The position numbers and the translations under genes are program-made. Under the pieces are notes generated by a model. It saw nothing but the letters and a program-made list of their open reading frames with translations, had not been told where the DNA came from and did not search any database. A stretch of 5,428 nucleotides of DNA from Acidithiobacillus montserratensis (GTDB taxonomy: Bacteria; Pseudomonadota; Gammaproteobacteria; Acidithiobacillales; Acidithiobacillaceae), in assembly GCF_018853465.1 (NCBI RefSeq), contig NZ_JABBOU010000116.1:1-5428 (forward strand), given 5' to 3'. This document shows, in pieces, positions 1-5,325 of this stretch (positions are counted from its first letter, which is position 1; every line of letters starts with the position of its first letter).

Positions 1-82
1 CCATATTGGGTGGCGAAAGCCAAAGCCAGGCGGAAGACGGGTTGTCTCCGGCGCCAGTTGAACCAGTGACCACGGAACCTGT

Positions 83-90
83 GGAAGGAG
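83..90 (+). promoter_or_regulatory. Ribosome binding site favouring the ATG at 96
   Basis: GGAAGGAG sits 5 nt before ATG 96 and is the best Shine-Dalgarno match near the first open frame. The same purine-rich bases would encode Glu/Gly codons if translation started further upstream, so the match could be fortuitous. The frame is open to the left edge of the window. Confidence 0.5.
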
Positions 91-95
91 AAGAA

Positions 96-422
96 ATGAA
101 AGAGCCGGCAGTGTTGTATGACCCCAAGGAAGCAGAGGGGTGCGATATGGATGATGGAACCTATGCCGATGAGGATGAGGCGGAAGGGTATGAATATGTT
201 CCCGATGGTGGAAACGAGGAAATTGTTGAGATCGTCGGCGACGAAAACCCGGATGCCGGTGATCATCCAGCGTTTGCTGCTGAAGATGGCCTGAAGTTCC
301 TGGTGCCGCGGGTTCTTCTGGACCGCCTGTTTCGTGCGGCACGGCAGCCGCTGGAAGGATCCCCGACGCCAGCGCAGTTTGTGCAGGCGCTGACTACTGT
401 TCTGATGGGCGGGGAGGGCTGA
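96..422 (+). CDS. Acidic protein of unknown function
   Basis: I do not recognise this protein. From ATG 96 it has 108 residues. The first ~65 residues are strongly acidic and probably disordered, with runs of Asp/Glu and Gly. The last ~45 residues look folded, with hydrophobic, Arg-containing helices (around FLVPRVLLDRLFRAA) and an amphipathic C-terminal segment. The frame has no stop back to the window edge, and the preceding codons (Pro/Glu-rich) resemble the rest of the protein. The true start may therefore be TTG 6 or lie outside the window; I chose ATG 96 for its ribosome binding site. The stop at 420-422 is 2 nt before the next start, so it is co-transcribed with the TraR/DksA-like gene. 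An accessory plasmid or phage protein is likely, with no assignable function. Confidence 0.6.
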   Translation: MKEPAVLYDPKEAEGCDMDDGTYADEDEAEGYEYVPDGGNEEIVEIVGDENPDAGDHPAFAAEDGLKFLVPRVLLDRLFRAARQPLEGSPTPAQFVQALTTVLMGGEG

Positions 423-424
423 GG

Positions 425-706
425 ATGGCGGATGAAGCCGATATTGCGAGCGAGGTGCAGGAGCGGGAAATGGCACTGCGAATGGCCCAACGTGCGTCGC
501 TCCAGCGCGAAGCCCCGGACGAGGATGATGCCGGAAACCGGTACTGCCTGAACTGTGGGGAGATCATCCCCCCGGCCAGGGTGCAGGCAGTGCAGGCCGT
601 GCGCTGTGTCTATTGCAGCGAGAAACGGGAGCGTTTCAGTCGTCTTGCCGCGCGGAAGGGCGGCGGAATGCGGTATTTTGGCAGCGTTCAGGAATCCTGG
701 GAGTAA
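425..706 (+). CDS. TraR/DksA-family C4 zinc-finger regulator
   Basis: This is a 93-residue protein with a four-cysteine zinc finger, Cys41-x2-Cys44-x16-Cys61-x2-Cys64, in the context YCLNCGEIIPPAR...RCVYCSEKRER. That is the DksA/TraR finger pattern. The N-terminus, MADEAD, closely resembles the MSDEAD start of F-plasmid TraR, whose Asp3 and Asp6 reach into the RNA polymerase secondary channel; both aspartates are present here. Known members bind RNA polymerase and alter promoter choice without needing ppGpp (TraR) or together with it (DksA). The length is above TraR (about 73 residues) and far below DksA (about 151), so this is the short plasmid/phage type. It lies 2 nt after the upstream gene and 2 nt before the next, implying translational coupling. 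The exact target is unknown. Confidence 0.85.
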   Translation: MADEADIASEVQEREMALRMAQRASLQREAPDEDDAGNRYCLNCGEIIPPARVQAVQAVRCVYCSEKRERFSRLAARKGGGMRYFGSVQESWE

Positions 707-708
707 GT

Positions 709-1131
709 ATGAAAATCAAGATTTCACTAGCGGAAAAGGATTCCATTGATGACATTCTTCACCGAGTCAACGGAGGTAGTGCGTCGCATACCCTTACCAG
801 ATTCGAAGAAATTTTAGATTTGGCCAATACTTACGAATATAGACTGGAGAAGTTGGGTCTTGTTGAAAGCATGCGGCGTGGCGCTGTCGTGATTTGTGGA
901 AGCTACAGGAATTCTTTCCGAGTGACGGAAGTGCATCTTCTGCGAGGACTTCGCGACTGGTTTTTGACTCACGTCGAAGCGAAAGACAAGTGGCCTGGGA
1001 ATAGCCAGAAAGATCAGTTGTTTCTAACCAAGGAACAGAATGAGTACCTGGTGAACAAATTCAGAAGCCAGTACAAGGTTAACGAGGAAGCCGGGCATGT
1101 CAACTACCCAGCCCTGAAGGGCGGAGCTTGA
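709..1131 (+). CDS. Unknown protein with transposon-derived C-terminus
   Basis: From ATG 709 the frame encodes 140 residues. The start is chosen because GGGAG (699-703) lies 5 nt upstream and the preceding gene stops at 706; an earlier ATG at 613 would overlap the TraR-like gene by about 90 nt. I recognise no family. The protein is mostly helical in character, with charged helices near residues 20-60 and 95-130. Base composition is visibly more AT-rich than the neighbours, suggesting a different origin. The last ~10 codons (VNYPALKGGA and stop) come from the left end of the IscB element: the matching DNA is the transposon-end motif GTCAACTACCC plus a hairpin. The original C-terminus was therefore replaced or shortened by insertion. 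Whether the product still works cannot be told. Confidence 0.6.
   Translation: MKIKISLAEKDSIDDILHRVNGGSASHTLTRFEEILDLANTYEYRLEKLGLVESMRRGAVVICGSYRNSFRVTEVHLLRGLRDWFLTHVEAKDKWPGNSQKDQLFLTKEQNEYLVNKFRSQYKVNEEAGHVNYPALKGGA
1107..1126 (+). repeat. Left-end hairpin of the IscB element, degenerate
   Basis: The 5-bp core GCCCT/AGGGC (loop GA) is flanked outward by A-G and C-A mismatches at 1110/1123 and 1108/1125, with C-G pairs between and outside. As I recall, related elements have a fully paired CCCCGCCCT...AGGGCGGGG stem here. The hairpin belongs to the transposon end recognised as folded single-stranded DNA and probably also to the 5' end of the omega RNA. The mismatches suggest a decayed left end. 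Confidence 0.6.
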
Positions 1132-1370
1132 GGGAAACCGAAAGCTAGGTTGACCAGGGAGCACGGAAACGTGCAGACGTTTGTAACAGGTCGTTGAGAC
1201 CCACTCCGGGATGCTTCCTCAGTCCCTGACACTGGAAGGTTGGGATCATGCTGGCGAAAGGCAAAGCGCCGAAGGTTCCAGCCGCTGCCCGTAAGGGCAG
1301 GAGCCGGTTGCAGACAATCCCGAGGGGAGATGGGCAGCAATGCCCGCGTCACAAGTATCCGTAAGGATGC

Positions 1371-1377
1371 AAAGGAG
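1371..1377 (+). promoter_or_regulatory. iscB ribosome binding site at the omega RNA 3' end
   Basis: AAAGGAG ends 5 nt before ATG 1383 and directly follows the small GTAA-capped hairpin 1355-1370. It fixes the iscB start. Because it lies within the omega RNA 3' end, binding of IscB to its RNA could compete with translation; this is an inference. Confidence 0.75.
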
Positions 1378-1382
1378 TTCAG

Positions 1383-2798
1383 ATGGCAGTATTCGTATTG
1401 GACAAAAGGAAAAAACCGCTGATGCCGTGCTCGGAAAAACGGGCGCGGATTCTGCTGGAGCGCGGTCGTGCGCGAATCCATCGCATGGTTCCGTTCACGA
1501 TTCGGCTGGTGGATCGGCTGCAGGCTGACTCTGTTATGCAGGAAGTCCGTGTTGGAATTGACCCAGGTAGCAAAACTACGGGGATGGCACTGGTGCGGGA
1601 ATCGGAGGCCGTTGATCCCGGTACCGGGGAAATTCTGCGTACCAGAACCGTTCTCCTGCTGCTGGAACTCGCGCACCGTGGGCAGCAAATCCGCGACCGG
1701 CTGACAGCACGGCGGGCCTTTCGCCGCCGGCGGCGCGGGAATCTGCGTCACCGTCCCGCACGCTTTGACAATCGCGCCAAGCCGCAAGGCTGGCTCGCCC
1801 CAAGCCTGCAACACCGGGTGCAAACGACGATGGCATGGGTACATCGCCTGATGCGCTGGGCGCCGGTGACTGGCCTCTCAACGATGCTTCACCGCTTCGA
1901 CACCCAGGCGCTCCAGAACCCGGAGATCAGCGGGGTGGAGTACCAGCAAGGGGAACTCGCGGGCTACGAGCTACGCGAGTACCTGCTGGAAAAGTGGGGA
2001 CGCAAATGCGCCTACTGCGATGCGGAACACACGCCGCTGACCATCGACCACATTCACCCGAAGTCCAGGGGCGGCAGCGACCGGGTGAGCAATCTCACTC
2101 TGGCCTGCTTCCCGTGCAATCAGCGCAAGGGAAATCAGGACATGGCAGCCTTTCTGGCGAAAGATCCCCAGCGCCTTGCCCGCATCGAGGCGCGGCGCAA
2201 GGCACCGCTTCGGGATGCCGCCGCCGTCAACAGCACCCGCTGGGAACTGTTCCAGCGCCTCAAGGCCATCGGTCTGCCGGTGGAAACCGGCACGGGCGGG
2301 CGGACGAAGTGGAACCGCAAGCGGCTTGCCATTCCCAAAGCGCATGCCCTGGATGCCGCCTGCGTGGGCAGGTTTGACACCATCCAGCACTGGCAGCAGT
2401 CCATATTGCAGGTTCAGGCAACAGGCAGGGGCAGCTACCAACGCACGCGGTTGACGAAGCATGGTTTTCCGCGTGGCTACCTGACACGGCACAAGAGCGT
2501 ATTCGGGTTCCAGACCGGCGACATGGTGAAAGCGGTAGTCACGAAGGGAAAGAAAGCTGGGACGTATCTAGGCCGTGTTGCCATCCGCGCCAGCGGCAGT
2601 TTCAACATCAGGACCATGGATGGTCTGGTGCAAGGGGTCCATCACCGTTTCTGCAAGCTCGTGCAGCGTGCGGACGGGTATGGGTATTTGCTCACCAGGA
2701 TAGCTTTCGACAAAGGAGAAGCGGGAACAGGGGCGGCTTGCGCCGCCGCGCTATCCCTCCCCGGCCTCAACGCCGGGGTTTCCCGCGCAAATGGATGA
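1383..2798 (+). CDS. iscB: IscB RNA-guided nuclease with altered RuvC-II site
   Basis: The protein has 471 residues and the domain order of IscB, the ancestor-type relative of Cas9 that uses an omega RNA to cut DNA. From the N-terminus: the PLMP domain (KKPLMPCSEKRARILLERG, about 10-28); RuvC-I (GIDPGSKTTG, Asp60); an Arg-rich bridge helix (about 110-131, the RRXRR region); RuvC-II (about 165-190, ending NPEISGVEYQQG); an HNH domain (Cys209-x2-Cys212, Asp222-His223, Asn237, Cys242-x2-Cys245); RuvC-III (KAHALDAACVG, His321 and Asp324); and a C-terminal RNA/target-adjacent-motif region to about 440. In RuvC-II, where the family has Glu-Leu-x-[KR]-Phe-Asp, this protein reads Met168-Leu-His-Arg-Phe-Asp, so the catalytic Glu is missing. 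HNH looks intact, predicting nicking of one strand only. The last ~25 residues are encoded by the right transposon end, including its hairpins. Confidence 0.95.
   Translation: MAVFVLDKRKKPLMPCSEKRARILLERGRARIHRMVPFTIRLVDRLQADSVMQEVRVGIDPGSKTTGMALVRESEAVDPGTGEILRTRTVLLLLELAHRGQQIRDRLTARRAFRRRRRGNLRHRPARFDNRAKPQGWLAPSLQHRVQTTMAWVHRLMRWAPVTGLSTMLHRFDTQALQNPEISGVEYQQGELAGYELREYLLEKWGRKCAYCDAEHTPLTIDHIHPKSRGGSDRVSNLTLACFPCNQRKGNQDMAAFLAKDPQRLARIEARRKAPLRDAAAVNSTRWELFQRLKAIGLPVETGTGGRTKWNRKRLAIPKAHALDAACVGRFDTIQHWQQSILQVQATGRGSYQRTRLTKHGFPRGYLTRHKSVFGFQTGDMVKAVVTKGKKAGTYLGRVAIRASGSFNIRTMDGLVQGVHHRFCKLVQRADGYGYLLTRIAFDKGEAGTGAACAAALSLPGLNAGVSRANG
2732..2778 (+). repeat. Right-end hairpins of the IscB element
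   Basis: Two perfect hairpins lie in the last codons of iscB. GGCGGC/GCCGCC (2732-2737 with 2742-2747) has a 4-nt loop; CCCCGGC/GCCGGGG (2759-2765 with 2772-2778) has a 6-nt loop. The second, with the following GTTTCCCGCGC, is the usual right-end signature of IscB/TnpB elements. It contrasts with the mismatched left-end hairpin. No T-run follows, so it is not a typical terminator. Confidence 0.75.
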
Positions 2799-2830
2799 AG
2801 ACCAAGCAGGATGGAAAACATGGATGAAGA
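2791..2830 (+). repeat. 11-nt direct repeat at the element's right junction
   Basis: ATGGATGAAGA occurs at 2791-2801, immediately after the presumed right end, and again at 2820-2830, where it forms the start of the RlaP-type gene. The copies are 29 nt apart and in different reading frames. The first copy also contains the iscB stop codon. Confidence 0.6.
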
Positions 2831-3590
2831 AATCCGAGAGCGGCTGGCGCATATCGAAATTTCGCAAGATGTGCGCATCCTCTACGCCTGCGAATCAGGC
2901 AGCCGCGCATGGGGATTCCCTTCCCCTGACAGCGATTATGACGTGCGGTTCCTGTATGTGCATCCCTTGCCCTGGTACCTCCGCATCCATCCCGGTCGGG
3001 ATGTGATCGTGTTGCCGATCGACGGGGATCTGGATATCAACGGCTGGGACTTGCGCAAGGCGTTGCAGCTTATGCTGAAAGGAAACCAGTCGGTTTACGA
3101 GTGGCTGAACTCCCCCATCATCTATTCTGAAAATCCTGCGTGTCTCAAAGAATTGCGCCAGTTGTCCAGCCGTGCCTATCGCCGCCGGGCCGCTCTGGGG
3201 CACTACTTCGGTATCGCGTCCAGGATTGCCGCCGAACACCTGCATACAGACGATGTGCCTATCAAAAAGGTGCTATATGTATTGCGGAGCATGCTGGCCG
3301 GACGGTGGGCGGCGGAAAGACAGGAGCAGCCCCCTGTCTCCATGGAGCTGCTGGTCGCCGGCGCCGGAACACGCATCGAAGACGGTATTCGCCAGGAAAT
3401 AGCGGATATCCTGGAGGCCAAACAATCCGCGATGGAGCGCGAAACGATCTGTATGTCTACGAGGATGACCGACTTCATCGACCAGTCCATGGTGGACTTG
3501 CGGCGATGTTTGCAGGAATGGGACTTGTCAGAACCGCCGCAAGACACATCGCTCGCCGACAACCTGTTTCTCCGTTGGGTATCAGAATGA
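2820..3590 (+). CDS. RlaP-type nucleotidyltransferase (PF10127, YcgL/COG3541-like)
   Basis: The protein has 256 residues from ATG 2820; ATG 2811 would add three. I prefer 2820 because AGGA (2808-2811) is 8 nt upstream of it, while the same motif abuts 2811. The polymerase-beta-type nucleotidyltransferase signature GSRAWGF...DSDYDVRF is clear, with Gly27-Ser28 and the metal-binding Asp39-x-Asp41. A further acidic cluster with DINGWDLRKAL (about 68-80) and a helical tail follow, all typical of the RlaP family, and the length is usual. RlaP proteins are predicted nucleotidyltransferases named from their association with RNA repair genes; substrate and reaction are not established from sequence. 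The stop overlaps the next start by 4 nt (ATGA at 3587-3590), so it is translationally coupled to the exonuclease. The gene lies right behind the IscB element and may depend on transcription crossing it. Confidence 0.88.
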   Translation: MDEEIRERLAHIEISQDVRILYACESGSRAWGFPSPDSDYDVRFLYVHPLPWYLRIHPGRDVIVLPIDGDLDINGWDLRKALQLMLKGNQSVYEWLNSPIIYSENPACLKELRQLSSRAYRRRAALGHYFGIASRIAAEHLHTDDVPIKKVLYVLRSMLAGRWAAERQEQPPVSMELLVAGAGTRIEDGIRQEIADILEAKQSAMERETICMSTRMTDFIDQSMVDLRRCLQEWDLSEPPQDTSLADNLFLRWVSE

Positions 3591-4561
3591 TGACCGACCT
3601 GCTTCTGATTGATGGCAATAACATCGGTTACGCCGCCATGTACCAGCCGGCACTATCCCGGCTGGCGCATAACGGCAGTCCTACGGGCGGCATCCTGGGT
3701 CTCACGCAGTCGGTCATGCGTTTGTCCGCCTTATTCCCCGATGCCGTTCCGGTGGTCCTGTGGGACGGCCACGCGGCATGGCGCCGCGAGCTATGTCCTG
3801 AGTACAAGGCTAATCGCAAGGATACGCCGGAGAAAATCGAGGTCGCCGAGAAGTGGCGGCAACAGGAGCCGCTGGCGCGAACTATGCTGTACCACATGGG
3901 GGTAACGCAGGTACGTGCCTGCAACGCCGAAGCCGACGATCTGGCGGGACTTTTTTGCCGGTCCTTGCAGACGGAAGATTGCCCGGTCAGGCAGATCACC
4001 CTCGTCAGCAACGACCGCGACTGGTGGCAGGCGCTCGGGCCGTCCGTGGACTGGTTCTCGCCCATTACTGATACTCGCGTCACCGTGGAGGACATGGGTA
4101 CGGACAAAGTCAAGGATGGGCCCTTCAGCGGTGTGGATGAATATCTGCTGGCGAAGGCAATCGCCGGCGACGATTCGGACAATATCCCTGGCGTGTCCGG
4201 CGTCGGGGTCAAAACCGCCGTGAAGCTGCTGCGAACACATGGCGGACTGGAAGGCATATGTGCTGCGGTGGAAAATGGGTCAGCCAAGGACAAGAAATCA
4301 GCCGCCATCGCCGAACAACACGCAACCATCCGGCGCAACCTGCGGATCATGGACTGGAGGCAAGCTCCCGATCCCGATCCATGGCAGATTGGCGTGGCCC
4401 GCGAACCATTCCATGCGGCCGCCGCGCTGGACTGGTGCGCCGAACTGGGGCTGGGAAGATTGAGCGAGCGTTTGAGCGATGATGGAGCCTGGGGCAGGCA
4501 AGTCGGCATGTGGCCTGTTGGAAATGTCGTGGACTTTTTGGAGGATGCCGTCCATGCCTGA
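3587..4561 (+). CDS. Stand-alone 5'-3' exonuclease / flap nuclease (Pol I N-terminal family)
   Basis: The protein has 324 residues from ATG 3587 (ATG 3590 is an equally possible start); the longer open frame upstream lies inside the RlaP-type gene and is rejected. It carries the full set of FEN/Pol I 5'-nuclease motifs: LLIDGNN (Asp9), WDGHAAWRRELCPEYKANR (Asp60, Arg/Tyr/Lys cluster 66-77), AEADD (Glu115, Asp117, Asp118), SNDRD (Asp143, Asp145), and GDDSDNIPGVSGVGVKTA (Asp195, Asp198, then the helix-hairpin-helix DNA-binding element). All expected metal ligands are present, so an active nuclease is predicted. There is no polymerase or 3'-5' exonuclease domain, as in T5 flap nuclease or ExoIX. 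It would remove 5' flaps, primers or 5' ends. It overlaps RlaP by 4 nt and the glycosylase gene by 8 nt. Confidence 0.93.
   Translation: MMTDLLLIDGNNIGYAAMYQPALSRLAHNGSPTGGILGLTQSVMRLSALFPDAVPVVLWDGHAAWRRELCPEYKANRKDTPEKIEVAEKWRQQEPLARTMLYHMGVTQVRACNAEADDLAGLFCRSLQTEDCPVRQITLVSNDRDWWQALGPSVDWFSPITDTRVTVEDMGTDKVKDGPFSGVDEYLLAKAIAGDDSDNIPGVSGVGVKTAVKLLRTHGGLEGICAAVENGSAKDKKSAAIAEQHATIRRNLRIMDWRQAPDPDPWQIGVAREPFHAAAALDWCAELGLGRLSERLSDDGAWGRQVGMWPVGNVVDFLEDAVHA
4540..4544 (+). promoter_or_regulatory. Ribosome binding site deciding the glycosylase start
   Basis: GGAGG lies 9 nt before ATG 4554, inside the end of the exonuclease gene. The in-frame ATG at 4545 touches the motif and is therefore unlikely to be used, and earlier in-frame starts (4479) have no motif and would add residues unlike the family. 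Confidence 0.6.
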
Positions 4562-5231
4562 TTGCCGCCTTTGCCCTTCCCTCTGCGCTTCACGCACTAA
4601 AATCGTCCAGCCTGACACGCCGGATTTTGGTCGTCCTTGCAAACTGCTGGTCATCGGAGAGGCGCCAGGCGCTGATGAAGACCAGCAAGGCATGGGTTTC
4701 GTGGGGCGATCCGGGAAAATGTTGCACTATCTGCTGGAAGAACAGGGCTTGCGGCGCGGACATGATTACGGCTGCGCGAACATCGTGCGTTGCCGTCCAC
4801 CGGATAACCGTAAGCCGAGCGTGGAAGAAATCGGGAATTGCCTTCCACGCTTGGCGGATACCATACTCCAGGCGCATCCAACCGTGCTGTTGCTGGTCGG
4901 CGGTACGGCGGCTTTTGTCTTTCTGGGCGGCGGAACCCTGGCTCACCAGGTTGCAGCCTCCCGGGATTTCCCGATAGTACGATTCGGGCGGTTTTCGCCG
5001 TCCCATCCCATCCTGGCCGAAGCATTGGCGGCGCTGGAAGATATTGTCGCGATCCCAATGCCACACACGAGCCCGCTGGCATGGAATCGCAAGTCCAGGG
5101 AGGGCACGCCGTGGTCGGTCATTGGGCGGGAGCAGGTAAAACGCGCGGCGCAGTGGGTGAAGCGGCGATCCATCATCGCCGCTTCACAGGGGGTGAAAAT
5201 TCGAGGGGATGACAGGAGGAAGGCTGAGTAG
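4554..5231 (+). CDS. Family 4 uracil-DNA glycosylase, 4Fe-4S type
   Basis: The protein has 225 residues from ATG 4554. Motif 1 is GEAPGADED followed by FVGRSGKML (35-57), as in family 4 enzymes (GEAPG-x-x-ED...FVG-x-x-G). Four cysteines suit the iron-sulfur cluster: Cys4-x2-Cys7 at the N-terminus and Cys80-x15-Cys96 around NIVRCRPPDNRKP. The late motif is PHTSPLAWNRK (His171), with Thr where many members have HPS. The enzyme would cut uracil out of DNA to leave an abasic site, the first step of base-excision repair. The start overlaps the exonuclease stop by 8 nt. The C-terminal ~25 residues (from about 202) are basic, and a perfect inverted repeat covers their coding DNA, so the tail may be a late addition. 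Family 5 is less likely because of the Glu in GEAPG. Confidence 0.9.
   Translation: MPDCRLCPSLCASRTKIVQPDTPDFGRPCKLLVIGEAPGADEDQQGMGFVGRSGKMLHYLLEEQGLRRGHDYGCANIVRCRPPDNRKPSVEEIGNCLPRLADTILQAHPTVLLLVGGTAAFVFLGGGTLAHQVAASRDFPIVRFGRFSPSHPILAEALAALEDIVAIPMPHTSPLAWNRKSREGTPWSVIGREQVKRAAQWVKRRSIIAASQGVKIRGDDRRKAE
5157..5187. repeat. Perfect 13-bp inverted repeat at the end of the glycosylase gene
   Basis: GTGAAGCGGCGAT (5157-5169) and ATCGCCGCTTCAC (5175-5187) are exact reverse complements separated by CCATC. In RNA this would be a very stable hairpin. No T-run follows on the + strand (AGGGGGTG) and no suitable A-run precedes for the - strand, so it is not a standard intrinsic terminator. Confidence 0.85.
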
Positions 5232-5313
5232 TGGCTACTGGCGGCCTCCTCCAAAGGCTGGGCCTGTCAGCCGCGTGGTGATGACGAAGGCCAATTGAAC
5301 ACGTCTATATGTT
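5232..5313. other. Short intergenic stretch before the IS end
   Basis: It holds no gene. A 5-bp hairpin GGCTG/CAGCC (5256-5260 with 5268-5272) lies 25 nt after the glycosylase stop, but without a T-run it is at best a weak termination or processing signal. The outer arm of the hairpin with the IS end (5282-5294) is also here. Confidence 0.5.
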
Positions 5314-5325
5314 GGCTCTTCGTCA
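5282..5325. repeat. Long imperfect hairpin spanning the IS boundary
   Basis: TGACGAAGGCCAA (5282-5294) pairs with TTGGCTCTTCGTCA (5312-5325), giving 13 base pairs with one bulged T at 5317. The loop is about 17 nt. The right arm lies mostly inside the presumed IS end and the left arm outside it. No T-run follows. Confidence 0.75.

Larger units (their letters stand above)
1097..1382 (+). ncRNA. Omega RNA (HEARO) of the IscB element
   Basis: This is about 286 nt of non-coding DNA directly before iscB, the usual place of the HEARO/omega RNA that IscB uses as guide scaffold. Visible helices are: 1111-1115 with 1118-1122; 1125-1129 with 1142-1146; GCACG/CGTGC (1161-1165 with 1170-1174, GAAA loop); CTTCC/GGAAG (1214-1218 with 1234-1238) enclosing TCAG/CTGA; CTGCCC/GGGCAG (1285-1290 with 1295-1300, GTAA loop); and GTATCC/GGATGC (1355-1360 with 1365-1370, GTAA loop). 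Three of the hairpins carry GNRA tetraloops. The 3' end runs into the iscB ribosome binding site, as known for this RNA. In IscB systems the guide is the flanking sequence 5' of the scaffold, so here it should lie about 1078-1096, inside the gene that starts at 709. The 5' boundary is approximate. Confidence 0.8.
1094..2790 (+). mobile_element. IscB (IS200/IS605-like, OMEGA) element without tnpA
   Basis: The element comprises a left-end motif with hairpin (about 1097-1126), an omega RNA region, iscB, and a right-end GC hairpin (2759-2778) followed by GTTTCCCGCGC. There is no Y1 transposase gene (TnpA) in or next to it, so it would need TnpA from elsewhere to move, as is common for IscB elements. 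These elements make no target duplication, so both boundaries are estimates within about 10 nt. It lies between the C-terminal part of the gene starting at 709 and the RlaP-type gene, whose own ribosome binding site is intact just beyond the right end. All internal parts face the same way as the flanking genes, so readthrough transcription from the left operon could express the guide RNA, iscB and the genes to the right. Confidence 0.85.

Noticed and set aside
613..708. Upstream extension of the frame that contains ATG 709
   Set aside because: It overlaps the zinc-finger part of the TraR-like gene, and ATG 709 has a good ribosome binding site with 2 nt spacing from the previous stop.
1285..1370. 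GNRA-capped hairpins considered as a CRISPR array or as terminators
   Set aside because: The hairpins differ in sequence, are not regularly spaced and lack T-runs; they fit omega RNA structure.
1104..1844. A 246-codon open frame on the - strand
   Set aside because: It covers the omega RNA and the start of iscB in antisense and shows no domain; it is a by-product of GC-rich coding sequence.
1835..2492. Several 75-180-codon frames on both strands inside iscB
   Set aside because: They are shadows of iscB; the HNH and RuvC motifs lie in the iscB frame only.
2759..2790. Right-end GC hairpin followed by GTTTCCC considered as an intrinsic terminator for iscB
   Set aside because: Only three T residues follow and iscB continues past it; the sequence matches a transposon end better.
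3140..3586. Upstream extension of the exonuclease frame (total 473 codons)
   Set aside because: The extension lies within the RlaP-type gene in another frame and resembles no nuclease. The family motif begins right after ATG 3587.
3628..4593. A 321-codon open frame on the - strand
   Set aside because: It lies antisense to the exonuclease gene, whose catalytic motifs are all intact. Its translation is Ser/Arg-rich low complexity without any recognisable motif.
5256..5272. Hairpin after the glycosylase gene as an intrinsic terminator
   Set aside because: The stem is only 5 bp and GCGTGGTG follows instead of a T-run.
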